64,000 nucleotides of DNA, taken from Aminobacter anthyllidis (GTDB taxonomy: Bacteria > Pseudomonadota > Alphaproteobacteria > Rhizobiales > Rhizobiaceae). Shown in pieces: positions 43,859-52,342 of the stretch. Location of the stretch: NCBI RefSeq assembly GCF_018555685.1, contig NZ_JAFLWW010000003.1:496001-560000 (forward strand). Direction: 5' to 3'. Within the stretch, counting starts at the first letter, position 1, and every line of letters starts with the position of its first letter. The position numbers and the translations under genes are program-made. Below the pieces are notes generated by a model that was not told where the DNA came from, searched no databases, and worked only from the letters and a program-made list of their open reading frames with translations.

Positions 43859-44710
43859 TTACGCCTCCCTGAACTTGGCGCGGACATCGAGCGCTGCGAT
43901 CACCGCGTCGCCGAACAGATTGAGGAAGACGACGGTCAGTGCCACTGCGAGGCCGGGCAACAAGATCACCCACGGCGCGATGAACAGCTGGGCCGTGCCG
44001 GAACTCATCATCGCACCCCAGCTTGGCGTCGGCGGCTGCGCGCCCAGTCCGAAGAAGCCGAGCGTCGCCTCGAGGATGATGGCATCTCCCGTTGCCAGCA
44101 TCGCCGCGACCAGAACCGGAGCGAGCGCATTCGGCAGCAGGTGCGAAAACAGGACGTGGGCATGGCCGGCGCCAAGGCTGATTGTCGCCTCGACATAGGT
44201 CTCGCTCTTCAGCGACATGATCTGGGTTCGCGTCAGCCGGGTGAACTGCGCGAGATAGGCGATGGCAATGGCGATCACCACGCCCTCCAGCCCCGGGCCG
44301 ATGATGGCGACCAGCATCAGCGCGATCAGGATTTCGGGAAACGACCAGGTCAGGTCGATGACGGTCATCACGATGCGATCGAACGTACCGCCGAAATAGC
44401 CGCAGGTGGCGCCCAGGACCAGGCCGAGCAGAACGGAGATGCCGATCGCCGTGACGCTGACCGAGAGCGAGGTGCGCGCCCCGGTGATCATCCGCGACAG
44501 CACATCGCGGCCGAACTCGTCGGTGCCGAACAGATGCGTCAGCGACGGGGCCTGGTTCATGATGCCCAGGTCCTGCTGGTCGTAGGGATATGGCGACAGC
44601 CACGGCGCAAACAGCGCGCCGATGACCAGAAGCAGCAGAAACGCCCCCGATATGCCGCCCTTGAAGGTCGAGACTGCCTTGAGCAGTGCCAATGCGCGAT
44701 GCTTGATCAT
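43859..44710 (-). CDS. Peptide ABC transporter permease (DppC type)
   Basis: A 283-residue permease from the ATG at 44710, which overlaps the upstream permease stop. One N-terminal helix is followed by five more; LFGTDEFGRDVLSRMITGARTSL precedes the membrane domain and the EAA loop is near EATISLGAGHAHVLFSHLLPNALAPV. This is the DppC/OppC half of the pore of a family-5 importer. Confidence 0.94.
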   Translation of the reverse strand: MIKHRALALLKAVSTFKGGISGAFLLLLVIGALFAPWLSPYPYDQQDLGIMNQAPSLTHLFGTDEFGRDVLSRMITGARTSLSVSVTAIGISVLLGLVLGATCGYFGGTFDRIVMTVIDLTWSFPEILIALMLVAIIGPGLEGVVIAIAIAYLAQFTRLTRTQIMSLKSETYVEATISLGAGHAHVLFSHLLPNALAPVLVAAMLATGDAIILEATLGFFGLGAQPPTPSWGAMMSSGTAQLFIAPWVILLPGLAVALTVVFLNLFGDAVIAALDVRAKFREA

Positions 44711-45633
44711 GCCCGTGCCTCGCGCTGGCGTGGATCCATCGCCGCCTGGACGATATCGCCGATCAGGGCGCCGATTATGACGGCCATGGCCAGCATGAGA
44801 AGGCAGCCCTGCACCAGCGGATAGTCGCGCTGGTTCAGCGCCCGGATCAGCAGCGAGCCGAGGCCCGGACGGGCGAAGACATATTCGATCGTCACGGCAC
44901 CACCCAAAACCCAGCCGATGCGCAGGCTGAGGATGGTGACGACCGGAACCATGGCGTGGCGCAGCACATGGCGCAGCTGGATGATGAAGGGCGGCAGGCC
45001 CTTGGCGTGCAGCAGCATCACGAAATCCTGCCTGGAGGTCTCGATCATGGCGATCCGCGTGACCCGCGCCACCAGCGCGATACCGCCGAGACCGGCAGCA
45101 ATTACGGGCAGGATGAGCGAACTCCAGCCGCGGGCGCCCGACACCGGAACCCAGCCGAGCCACACCGCGAAAACCAGGATCAGCATCAAGCCGAGCCAGA
45201 AGCTTGGCACCGTCGAGCCGAGCAGGATGAAGCCGGTGATCGTGTCGTCGACGCGGGTGCCCTGGTAGCTCGCCGCGATGACGCCGGCAGCGATGCCGGT
45301 CAGCGTCGAAAACAGCAGTGCCGCAACACCCAGCTCGAGGCTGTAGGGCAGGTTTCGGGCGATCAATGCGCTTACCGGCCGCCCCTGGATGATGGAGGTG
45401 CCGAGATCGCCGGTCAGAAGCCGCCCCATCCAGGTGACGTATTGTTCGATCAGGCTGCGGTCGAGACCATACTTCGCCGCGATCTGCAGCCGCTGCTCCG
45501 GCGTCGAGCCTGCCCGCAGGAGATTGTCGATGGGGTCGCCCGGTACCAGGTGGATGATGAAGAACACCACCAGCGAGACGACAAGGAATACGGGCAGCAG
45601 CAAAACAAGCCGCCTCAAGGTGAAGCCGATCAT
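44707..45633 (-). CDS. Peptide ABC transporter permease (DppB type)
   Basis: A 308-residue permease with six predicted helices. The N-terminus LRRLVLLLPVFLVVSLVVFFIIHLVPGDP is the DppB/OppB signature. The EAA loop is around FVMLLHAKGLPPFIIQLRHVLRHAMVPV. It lies 18 bases downstream of the binding protein gene and overlaps dppC-like by four bases. Confidence 0.94.
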   Translation of the reverse strand: MIGFTLRRLVLLLPVFLVVSLVVFFIIHLVPGDPIDNLLRAGSTPEQRLQIAAKYGLDRSLIEQYVTWMGRLLTGDLGTSIIQGRPVSALIARNLPYSLELGVAALLFSTLTGIAAGVIAASYQGTRVDDTITGFILLGSTVPSFWLGLMLILVFAVWLGWVPVSGARGWSSLILPVIAAGLGGIALVARVTRIAMIETSRQDFVMLLHAKGLPPFIIQLRHVLRHAMVPVVTILSLRIGWVLGGAVTIEYVFARPGLGSLLIRALNQRDYPLVQGCLLMLAMAVIIGALIGDIVQAAMDPRQREARA

Positions 45634-45651
45634 TATCGTCCCGCCGACCGC

Positions 45652-47241
45652 TTAGCCAACGACCTTGATGTCGACGGTCGTTGCCTGCACCAGCTGCGTG
45701 CCGCGCAGCTTTTCCGGCACTTCGAGCAAGGTCTTGTTGAATGCGTAGTTCTGCACCGGCTCATGAATCGGAACGAACAGGAAATTGCCGATCAGGTTCT
45801 CCTGATACTTCCTGAAGTTGGCCACGCGCTCATCCAGCGTCTTCGACTGCTGCATGGCGACGTTGCGAAGCTCCTGCGATTTCTCGTCCTGCCAGCCGGA
45901 CGAGTTCGGATAGGGAATGTTGGTGGTGCTGAAGAACCAGTCGAGAATATCGGCGTTGTTCCAGCCATACTGACGCACCGCGAGCTGATGCTGGCCCTTC
46001 TTGAGCTGATCGACGACCGTCGTGCTGTCGAAGATGTCGATCTCGACAACCATGCCGATTGCCTTGAGCTGCGCCTGGACGATCTCGGCAGTACGTTTGA
46101 TCGCCGTCTCCGACTGCGCCGTCAGCTTGATCTTCAGCGGCTTGCCGTCCTTGACCCGGATGCCGTCATCACCGCGCTGCCACCCGGCCTTGTCCAGAAG
46201 CTCGTTGGCCTTGGCCAGGTCGTGGTGGATTTCCAGCTTGGGATCGATCTTCGATTCCACCAGCGTGCTGATCAGGAACTGGTGCGCTTCGAGGCCAACG
46301 CCGTTGAAGACGCTCTTCAGGATCGCGCCCTGGTCGACCGCCAATGCGGTTGCCTGGCGCACGGCGGCATCGCCGAAAGGCTCGGCTCGGGTGTTGAACG
46401 CAAGATACGTGATCCCGAAGCCAGGCAGGCTCCGGAAGTCCAACGTCTCTTCTGCCTGAAGTTGCGGCAGGAACTGGTCCGGCACGCCGAGCAACAAGCC
46501 GACGCCGCCTGTCTTCAGTTCGAGGAAAGCCGTCGAGGCGTCGGGAATCTCGCGCAGGGTCAGCCGCTTGATATGCGGTGCTCCCTTGTTGTCCGAAAGG
46601 TCGCTGCCCCAGCTGTAATCCTCATTGGCGACCAGCACCGTTTCCTGGCCGACGGCAAAGCTCTCGAGCTTGTAGGGCCCGGTTCCGACGGCCTCGGTCA
46701 CGCCAAAATTGTCGCCGGCTGCGTCATAGGCCTTCGGCGACGGGATGCCCATGAAGGACGACGCCAGATTGTAGATCAGATTTGGCTCCGCCCGTTTCAT
46801 GATGAAGCGAACGGTGTAGTCGTCGACAAGCTCGACACGATCGACGGCATCGACGAGGTACTCGTTGGGGCTGCCTTTGAACTTGGGGATCCACCACGCT
46901 ATGGTCGCGGCATTGAACGGTTCACCATCATGAAAGCGAACGCCTTGCCGCAACTTGAAGGTCCAGTTCATGCCGTCCGGGCTGTTCTCCCAGGATTCGG
47001 CGAGATGGGGATGGTAGGACTGATCGACATCCTGCTCGATCAGCCGGTCGTAGATCAGGGTCGCGACGGTGCTGAGCAAGGTGGCGCGGATTGGATCGTG
47101 ATGAGGGGCGCCGATTTCGGCACTGCCGAGAGCGAACACGGCCTCCGGTTCTGATGCCCGCGCTGAATATCCTCCAGCCAGTCCGAGGCCCGCGGCCAGC
47201 GTGACCACCGATACCGAAGCAAGAAACCCACGTCGATTCAT
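45652..47241 (-). CDS. Peptide ABC transporter substrate-binding protein (SBP family 5)
   Basis: A 529-residue periplasmic binding protein from the ATG at 47241 with GGGGAGG seven bases upstream; the longer frame to 47307 is untypical. The N-terminus NRRGFLASVSVVTLAAGLG has a twin-arginine-like motif and ends at SARA, so Tat export is possible. LYDRL-like and HPHLAESWENSPDGMNWTFKLRQGVRFHDG blocks mark the SBP_bac_5 family. It is the first gene of the operon and sets ligand specificity, probably for peptides or modified peptides. The ligand is unknown. Confidence 0.93.
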   Translation of the reverse strand: MNRRGFLASVSVVTLAAGLGLAGGYSARASEPEAVFALGSAEIGAPHHDPIRATLLSTVATLIYDRLIEQDVDQSYHPHLAESWENSPDGMNWTFKLRQGVRFHDGEPFNAATIAWWIPKFKGSPNEYLVDAVDRVELVDDYTVRFIMKRAEPNLIYNLASSFMGIPSPKAYDAAGDNFGVTEAVGTGPYKLESFAVGQETVLVANEDYSWGSDLSDNKGAPHIKRLTLREIPDASTAFLELKTGGVGLLLGVPDQFLPQLQAEETLDFRSLPGFGITYLAFNTRAEPFGDAAVRQATALAVDQGAILKSVFNGVGLEAHQFLISTLVESKIDPKLEIHHDLAKANELLDKAGWQRGDDGIRVKDGKPLKIKLTAQSETAIKRTAEIVQAQLKAIGMVVEIDIFDSTTVVDQLKKGQHQLAVRQYGWNNADILDWFFSTTNIPYPNSSGWQDEKSQELRNVAMQQSKTLDERVANFRKYQENLIGNFLFVPIHEPVQNYAFNKTLLEVPEKLRGTQLVQATTVDIKVVG

Positions 47242-47530
47242 GTTCAACCTCCCCTTGGAAAATTGGCAAAAGCCCGCCATGCCGCGGAAGCAGCATTTTT
47301 TCGACAACAGACAAGAATTCGCGAGCTGGCACGGTCAGATAACCTGCCCCAGCTATGCGCCGTTTCCTCCCGGTTGCTGTTTTGTGCTGGCGTAAGCCCG
47401 CAACCCAGCAACGATTTTCTTCCCCGCTCCTCAACGAGGTGTGGCCAAGCTATTTTGAAAAAAAACAAACGTCAATCGATTCTGTGATAGAATTCTTACA
47501 AGAAATCCCGCCCCAGACAGGGAGAGCAAA
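47242..47530. promoter_or_regulatory. Divergent promoter region of transporter operon and RpiR regulator
   Basis: About 290 bases. Overlapping palindromes AGAATTCT (47489-47496) and TTCTT-AC-AAGAA (47493-47504) lie just before the regulator's ribosome binding site (GGGAGAG). A possible -35 TTGAAA at 47455-47460 with a weak -10 (47478-47483) could drive the regulator, so the palindromes would sit at its start site. RpiR proteins often bind inverted repeats and control divergent operons; no direct evidence here. Confidence 0.5.
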
Positions 47531-48388
47531 ATGACGGAATCGGTCCGCCGGCGGCTTGTCGAAAGCCTCGCCACCGCCACCAACGCCGAAAAGGCGCTGG
47601 CCAACTACATGTTGGCAAATTTGAACGGCGTGCCGTTCGAGACCTCGGCGACGCTTGCCGGCAAGGTCGGCGTCAGCGAACCGACCGTCGGGCGATTCTG
47701 CCGGACGTTGGGTTATGCGCGTTTCAAGGATCTCAAGGAGGATCTCCGCGACAACATCGGCACGCAGCCCTGGCTGGCTGGAGACCGGCTGAAGGAGTTC
47801 CGCGACCGCAGCCAGAACGGCGATGCGCTGGCGCGCAGCCTGGAGCTGGAGATCGCGGCACTGCTCAGGATCTACGAAATCGCCGCCACCAAGGAGTGGG
47901 CCCGCGCCGTCAAGCGCCTGGCGAACACGCCCCAGCTGTTCGTCGCCGGCTTCCAGACCGAGCGCGGCATCGCCCAGTACTTCGCCAACCAGCTCCAGTA
48001 CCTTCGCCCCGGCGTTCAGCTCGCCGACATCGCCGGCGGCAACTTCAGTGAAATCCTGCTGAACCCGCCCAAATCCACATGCCTGGTGATCTTCGAGGCC
48101 CGCCGCTATTCGCGCCTGAACCTGCTTCTGGCGCAAGAGGCCAGGAAGGCGAAGATCCCGATCACGCTGGTCACCGACGCCTTCTGCGACTGGGGGCGCG
48201 ACCTTGCCGACGAAATGTTCGTCGTGCCGACCGAATTCGGCATGTTCTGGGAATCGACGGCGCAGATGGCCAGCCTCGGCAATCTGCTGATCAACGGCAT
48301 CTTCAACGAGCTCGGCGTCACGATCGAAGGACGCATGAACAAGGTCTCGGAACTGCACGGCAAGATCACCGGCTACGTCGGCGACTAG
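47531..48388 (+). CDS. MurR/RpiR family transcriptional regulator
   Basis: A 285-residue regulator. Residues ~1-75 are the HTH_6 domain (NAEKALANYMLANL, VSEPTVGRFCRTLGYARFKDLKEDL). Residues ~125-270 are a SIS sugar-isomerase-like domain (LFVAGFQTERGIAQYFANQLQYL). Members sense phosphosugars and related ligands. It is divergent from the peptide transporter operon, which it probably controls together with the hydrolase genes. A peptide transporter under a SIS regulator would fit a sugar-containing ligand such as a muropeptide, which is speculation. Confidence 0.92.
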   Translation: MTESVRRRLVESLATATNAEKALANYMLANLNGVPFETSATLAGKVGVSEPTVGRFCRTLGYARFKDLKEDLRDNIGTQPWLAGDRLKEFRDRSQNGDALARSLELEIAALLRIYEIAATKEWARAVKRLANTPQLFVAGFQTERGIAQYFANQLQYLRPGVQLADIAGGNFSEILLNPPKSTCLVIFEARRYSRLNLLLAQEARKAKIPITLVTDAFCDWGRDLADEMFVVPTEFGMFWESTAQMASLGNLLINGIFNELGVTIEGRMNKVSELHGKITGYVGD

Positions 48389-48466
48389 CCGAAAAGGATC
48401 CGGTGTTCGGCCAGCCAAGATCCGTGGGAAGGCGTTGGCCGGGTGGCGGCCCCGCGCGATCCGGTT

Positions 48467-49366
48467 TCAGGCTGGTGGTGTCACCTGCCCGACCATCCAG
48501 TCGAACAGCTGGTTGGTCAACAGCCCCGCCGCCTTTCGCTCGGGAACGACGAAATAGTAGCTCTTTTCGGTCTGGAGCGGCATGTCGAGCACGACCTGCA
48601 GCTTGCCGTCGCGCAGTTCGCTTTCCACCAGATAGAGCGGCAGCAGCGCGACGCCCAATCCGGCCACGGCAGCCTCGATCAGCATGGTGAACTGGTCGAA
48701 ACGATGTCCCTGATACGCACCTTGCGCATCAACGCCGGCAGCCTGGAACCAGTTCGCCCACGCCTTGGGGCGGGTCGCCATGTTGAGCAGCGGCGCATGC
48801 GCCAGTGCCTCGGGCGTTGCGATGTCGCGGCCGGCGAGAAAGCCAGGGCTGGCAGCCGGCACGATGACCTCGCGGCAGATGTAGCGGCACACCGCATTGG
48901 CCCATACCGGCTGGCCATAGTGGATCGCCGCGTCAAACCCCTGCTCCTCGAGGTCGAACTGCTCCGAACGCGACACCACGTTGAGCGCGATGCCGGGATA
49001 GGTCTTGAGGAAGGCCGGCAGCCGCGGCACCAGCCAGCGGCTGCCGAAGGTCGGCAATGTGGCGAGGCTGAGCAGCGACACACCTGAGCTGGCCATCGCC
49101 CTAAGCATCGCCGCCTCGCCCTGTTCGAGCAGCTTGCGGGCGTCGGGCAGGAACTTCTGGCCGGCGGCCGAGAGCACCACGCGCTGGCGCACCCGCTCGA
49201 ACAGCAGCAGGCCAAGCTGGGCCTCGAGGTCGCGGATCTGACGGCTGACGGCACTTTGCGAGAGATTGAGCTCGCGGCCGGCCAGCGTGATGTTGCCATG
49301 ACGGGCGGCGGCCTCGAAGGCCTGCAGCTTGCCCAGGTCAGGAAGGAGCGTGCGCGCAGCGGTCAT
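48467..49366 (-). CDS. LysR family transcriptional regulator
   Basis: A 299-residue LTTR. The N-terminal winged helix (LQAFEAAARHGNITLAGRELNLSQSAVSRQIRDLEAQLG) and the periplasmic-binding-like effector domain (LATLPTFGSRWLVPRLPAF) are complete, of the GcvA-like subtype. It is divergent from hglS. In Pseudomonas putida a LysR gene also sits between amaB and hglS, so regulation of lysine or pipecolate catabolism is a sound inference. Confidence 0.92.
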   Translation of the reverse strand: MTAARTLLPDLGKLQAFEAAARHGNITLAGRELNLSQSAVSRQIRDLEAQLGLLLFERVRQRVVLSAAGQKFLPDARKLLEQGEAAMLRAMASSGVSLLSLATLPTFGSRWLVPRLPAFLKTYPGIALNVVSRSEQFDLEEQGFDAAIHYGQPVWANAVCRYICREVIVPAASPGFLAGRDIATPEALAHAPLLNMATRPKAWANWFQAAGVDAQGAYQGHRFDQFTMLIEAAVAGLGVALLPLYLVESELRDGKLQVVLDMPLQTEKSYYFVVPERKAAGLLTNQLFDWMVGQVTPPA

Positions 49367-49388
49367 TCGGTTTTCGCATCAACTTAGA

Positions 49389-49410
49389 TGAATTCAGCGC
49401 AATTCAGTGC
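49389..49410. promoter_or_regulatory. Candidate LysR operator upstream of the lysR/hglS pair
   Basis: TGAATT-CAGCGC-AATTCA (49389-49406) forms an imperfectly spaced dyad, overlapping a 10-bp direct repeat AATTCAGCGC / AATTCAGTGC at 49391-49410. It lies 23 bases upstream of the regulator's start codon, where LysR proteins usually bind. Confidence 0.45.
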
Positions 49411-49480
49411 CGATGGAACCGGATATAGCACTGTCGAAGCATGAAGTCGCCCATGCCGAATGCGAAAACAGAGGGTTCGA

Positions 49481-50872
49481 ATGTCGCCGTCTCCTTTCAT
49501 GTCGCCCGATGCCATCCGCGCCGCCTTCTCCGCGGCTATGTCGGCCATGTACCGCGATGAAGTGCCCGCCTATGGCACGCTGATGGCCTTGGTCGCCGAC
49601 GTCAACGAAGCAACACTCAACGATCAGCCGGTGCTGCGCGCCAGCCTGGAAGCGACCGAGACGCTCGACCGCATCAGTGAGGAGCGCCACGGCGCCATCC
49701 GTCTCGGCACCGAAGCCGAGCTTGCCATGATGCGGCGTGTGTTCGCCGTGATGGGCATGTTCCCGGTCGGCTATTACGACCTCAGCGAGGCCGGCGTGCC
49801 GGTGCACTCGACCGCCTTCCGGCCGGTCGGCGAAGCCGCGCTCAAGATCAACCCGTTCCGGGTGTTCACCTCGCTGCTGCGGCTCGACCTGATCGCCGAC
49901 GAAGGCCTGCGCGCCACCGCCGAAAAGACGCTTGCCCGCAGGCAGATCTTTTCCGACGCGGCGGTAGCACTTGTCGGCAAGGCCGAACGCGAAGGCGGGC
50001 TGTCGCATGAGGACGCCGGCCTGTTCGTCGCCGAGGTGCTCGACACATTCCGCTGGCACAGTGAGGCAAGCGTCGACCAGGCGCTCTACGCCAGGCTGCA
50101 TGACGCGCACCGCCTCATCGCCGACGTCGTCTCGTTCAAGGGCCCGCACATCAACCATCTGACGCCGCGCACGCTCGATATCGACGCCGTGCAGGCCCAG
50201 ATGCCGTCGCGCGGCATCGTGCCCAAGGCGGTCGTCGAGGGTCCGCCCAGCCGCGATTGCCCCATCCTTTTGCGCCAGACTTCGTTCAAGGCGGTCGAGG
50301 AGCGCGTTTCGTTTCCTGATGAAAACGGCAAGCTACAGACGGGTTCGCACACGGCGCGGTTCGGCGAGATCGAGCAGCGTGGCATTGCACTTACACCGAA
50401 GGGCCGCGCGCTCTACGACAGGCTGCTGAACCAGGCCCGTGCCACGGTGCGCCCCTCCCCCGATGGCTCGAATGCGGGCGGCTACCACGCGGCGCTCGCT
50501 GAGAGCTTCGCCGAATTCCCGGATGACTGGAATTCGATACGCAAGGCCGGGCTCGGCTATTTCCTCTACACCGTCGACGACGCAGTGGCCGGTGCGCGCG
50601 GCAGCGACATCGAAACTCTGATTACCGCCGGCGCGGTGCGTTTCGACGCAATCGTCTACGAGGACTTCCTGCCGGTCTCGGCCGCCGGCATCTTCCAGTC
50701 CAATCTGGGCGACGACGCCGTGCAGGACTTCACCGCCAGCCCCAACCAGCGCCTGTTCGAAAAAGCGCTCGGTGCAGCGGTGCTCAACGAGTTCGAACAT
50801 TATGCCGGCATCGAACGGGCATCGATCGAGCGCTGCCTCGCCACGCTGAAGGCGTTTTCGGACGCGGCCTGA
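49481..50872 (+). CDS. hglS: 2-Oxoadipate dioxygenase/decarboxylase (HglS, DUF1338)
   Basis: A 463-residue protein from the ATG at 49481 (GAGGG upstream); with this start His70, Arg74 and His226 fall at the numbers I recall for P. putida HglS metal- and substrate-binding residues (ERHGAIRLG, GPHINHLTPR), with Glu296 the likely third ligand. The enzyme converts 2-oxoadipate with O2 to D-2-hydroxyglutarate and CO2, in lysine catabolism. It is followed, six bases after its stop, by the dehydrogenase that would consume the product. Confidence 0.92.
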   Translation: MSPSPFMSPDAIRAAFSAAMSAMYRDEVPAYGTLMALVADVNEATLNDQPVLRASLEATETLDRISEERHGAIRLGTEAELAMMRRVFAVMGMFPVGYYDLSEAGVPVHSTAFRPVGEAALKINPFRVFTSLLRLDLIADEGLRATAEKTLARRQIFSDAAVALVGKAEREGGLSHEDAGLFVAEVLDTFRWHSEASVDQALYARLHDAHRLIADVVSFKGPHINHLTPRTLDIDAVQAQMPSRGIVPKAVVEGPPSRDCPILLRQTSFKAVEERVSFPDENGKLQTGSHTARFGEIEQRGIALTPKGRALYDRLLNQARATVRPSPDGSNAGGYHAALAESFAEFPDDWNSIRKAGLGYFLYTVDDAVAGARGSDIETLITAGAVRFDAIVYEDFLPVSAAGIFQSNLGDDAVQDFTASPNQRLFEKALGAAVLNEFEHYAGIERASIERCLATLKAFSDAA

Positions 50873-50878
50873 CCAAGC

Positions 50879-52300
50879 ATGCTGGCGCGCGAACACATCG
50901 ACAACCTCAGTGCCCTGCTCGGCGCGGGCGGGCTGTTGACCGATCGAGCCGACATGGCCGGCTACGAAAAGGGCGCGCGCTATGATAGCGGGCGCGCCGC
51001 CTTCGTCGCGCGGCCGGCGTCCGTCGAGGCCGTCTCTGACGTCGTCGGCTATTGCGCGCGCCATGCCATCCCGCTTGTGCCGCAGTCCGGCAATACCGGG
51101 CTTGTCGCCGGCTCGACGCCCGACGACAGCGGCACCGAAGGCGTGCTGAGCCTCGAGCGGCTGCGCTCCACCTTCGATCTCGATGTCGACAACCGCAGCT
51201 TGCGCGTCGACGCCGGTTTCCGCCTCTCGGAGATCAACGCCCGGCTCGAGCCGCACGGCCTGTTCTTTCCGATCGACCTCGGCGCCGACCCGATGGCCGG
51301 CGGCATGGTCGCGACCAACACCGGCGGCGCGCGCTTCCTGCGCTTCGGCGACGTGCGCCGCAACACGCTCGGGCTCAAGGTGGTGCTCGGCGACGAGACA
51401 GGCACCATCGTCGATCTCGGAGCCGGCTTGCGCAAGGACAACACCGGCGTCGACTGGAAGCAGCATTTCATCGGCACTTCAGGCGCCTTCGGCGTCGTCA
51501 CCGAATGCACGTTCAACCTGGAAAGGTTGCCGCAGCAGACCGCGACTGCCTATCTCGTGCCGCGCGCGCCCGAGCACGTGACTGCCCTGCTCAACGCGAT
51601 GGAAGAACAGCTCGGCACCTACCTCAGCGCCTTCGAAGGCATGTCGGGGGCTGCCATCACGCGCACGCTCGCCCATGTCGAAGCACTGCGCAATCCGTTC
51701 CCCGGCGGTGCGGTGCCCGACTACGTCATCCTCGCTGAGGTATCGCGCTCCTGGCCGCGCCGCGAGAGCGAGCAGCCTTTGGAGGCCGTGCTCGAGGAGG
51801 TGCTATCAGAGGTCTGGAGCCATTCGGACGAGCCCTTGGCCGATGCCTTCATGGGTCCGCCGCAGGAGATGTGGGCGCTCCGGCACGCGCTCTCCGAAGG
51901 CGTGAAATCGGCAGGCTATGTCGTCGGCCTCGACCTCTCCTTCGCCCGTGGCGGCGTGATGCCATTCCGCGCCCGGATGAGCGAAATGCTGGCCAAGGAA
52001 TTTCCTGATGTCGAGGTCTGCGACTTCGGCCATGTCGGCGATGGCGGCGTGCACTTCAATCTCGTCGTTCAGCGCGAAGCCGACGGCTCGGTGGATACCG
52101 CACGGATCGACGCGCTGCGCGAACGGGTGATCTCGATGTCAGTCGAGCAGCATGGCGCAAGCTTCAGCGCCGAACACGGCCTTGGCCGCCGCAACCAGCA
52201 TTTCTACGACCGCTACACGCCACATAAGCTGAAATCGATGGCCGCCCAACTCAAGCAGGCGATTGCGCCGGGCCCGCTCGGCTCGACGCGGCTGGGTTGA
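50879..52300 (+). CDS. FAD-binding D-2-hydroxyglutarate dehydrogenase
   Basis: A 473-residue VAO-family flavoprotein. The PP-loop region (SGNTGLVAGSTPDDSGTEGVLSLERL) binds FAD, and the C-terminal cap includes CDFGHVGDGGVHFNLVV and SFSAEHGLGRRNQ. Homologues oxidise D-2-hydroxyacids, transferring electrons to the respiratory chain. Position immediately after hglS, which makes D-2-hydroxyglutarate, makes this the natural substrate; the product 2-oxoglutarate enters the TCA cycle. Confidence 0.9.
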   Translation: MLAREHIDNLSALLGAGGLLTDRADMAGYEKGARYDSGRAAFVARPASVEAVSDVVGYCARHAIPLVPQSGNTGLVAGSTPDDSGTEGVLSLERLRSTFDLDVDNRSLRVDAGFRLSEINARLEPHGLFFPIDLGADPMAGGMVATNTGGARFLRFGDVRRNTLGLKVVLGDETGTIVDLGAGLRKDNTGVDWKQHFIGTSGAFGVVTECTFNLERLPQQTATAYLVPRAPEHVTALLNAMEEQLGTYLSAFEGMSGAAITRTLAHVEALRNPFPGGAVPDYVILAEVSRSWPRRESEQPLEAVLEEVLSEVWSHSDEPLADAFMGPPQEMWALRHALSEGVKSAGYVVGLDLSFARGGVMPFRARMSEMLAKEFPDVEVCDFGHVGDGGVHFNLVVQREADGSVDTARIDALRERVISMSVEQHGASFSAEHGLGRRNQHFYDRYTPHKLKSMAAQLKQAIAPGPLGSTRLG

Positions 52301-52342
52301 TCAGGGCGCCTGAACGAACACGACAACCGGAAGGACAAAACG

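Noticed and set aside
44956-47154. 732-codon open frame on the plus strand opposite the ABC transporter genes
   Set aside because: Antisense to three clear transporter genes; composition is the Arg/Gly/Asp-rich shadow typical of high-GC DNA and no domain is visible.
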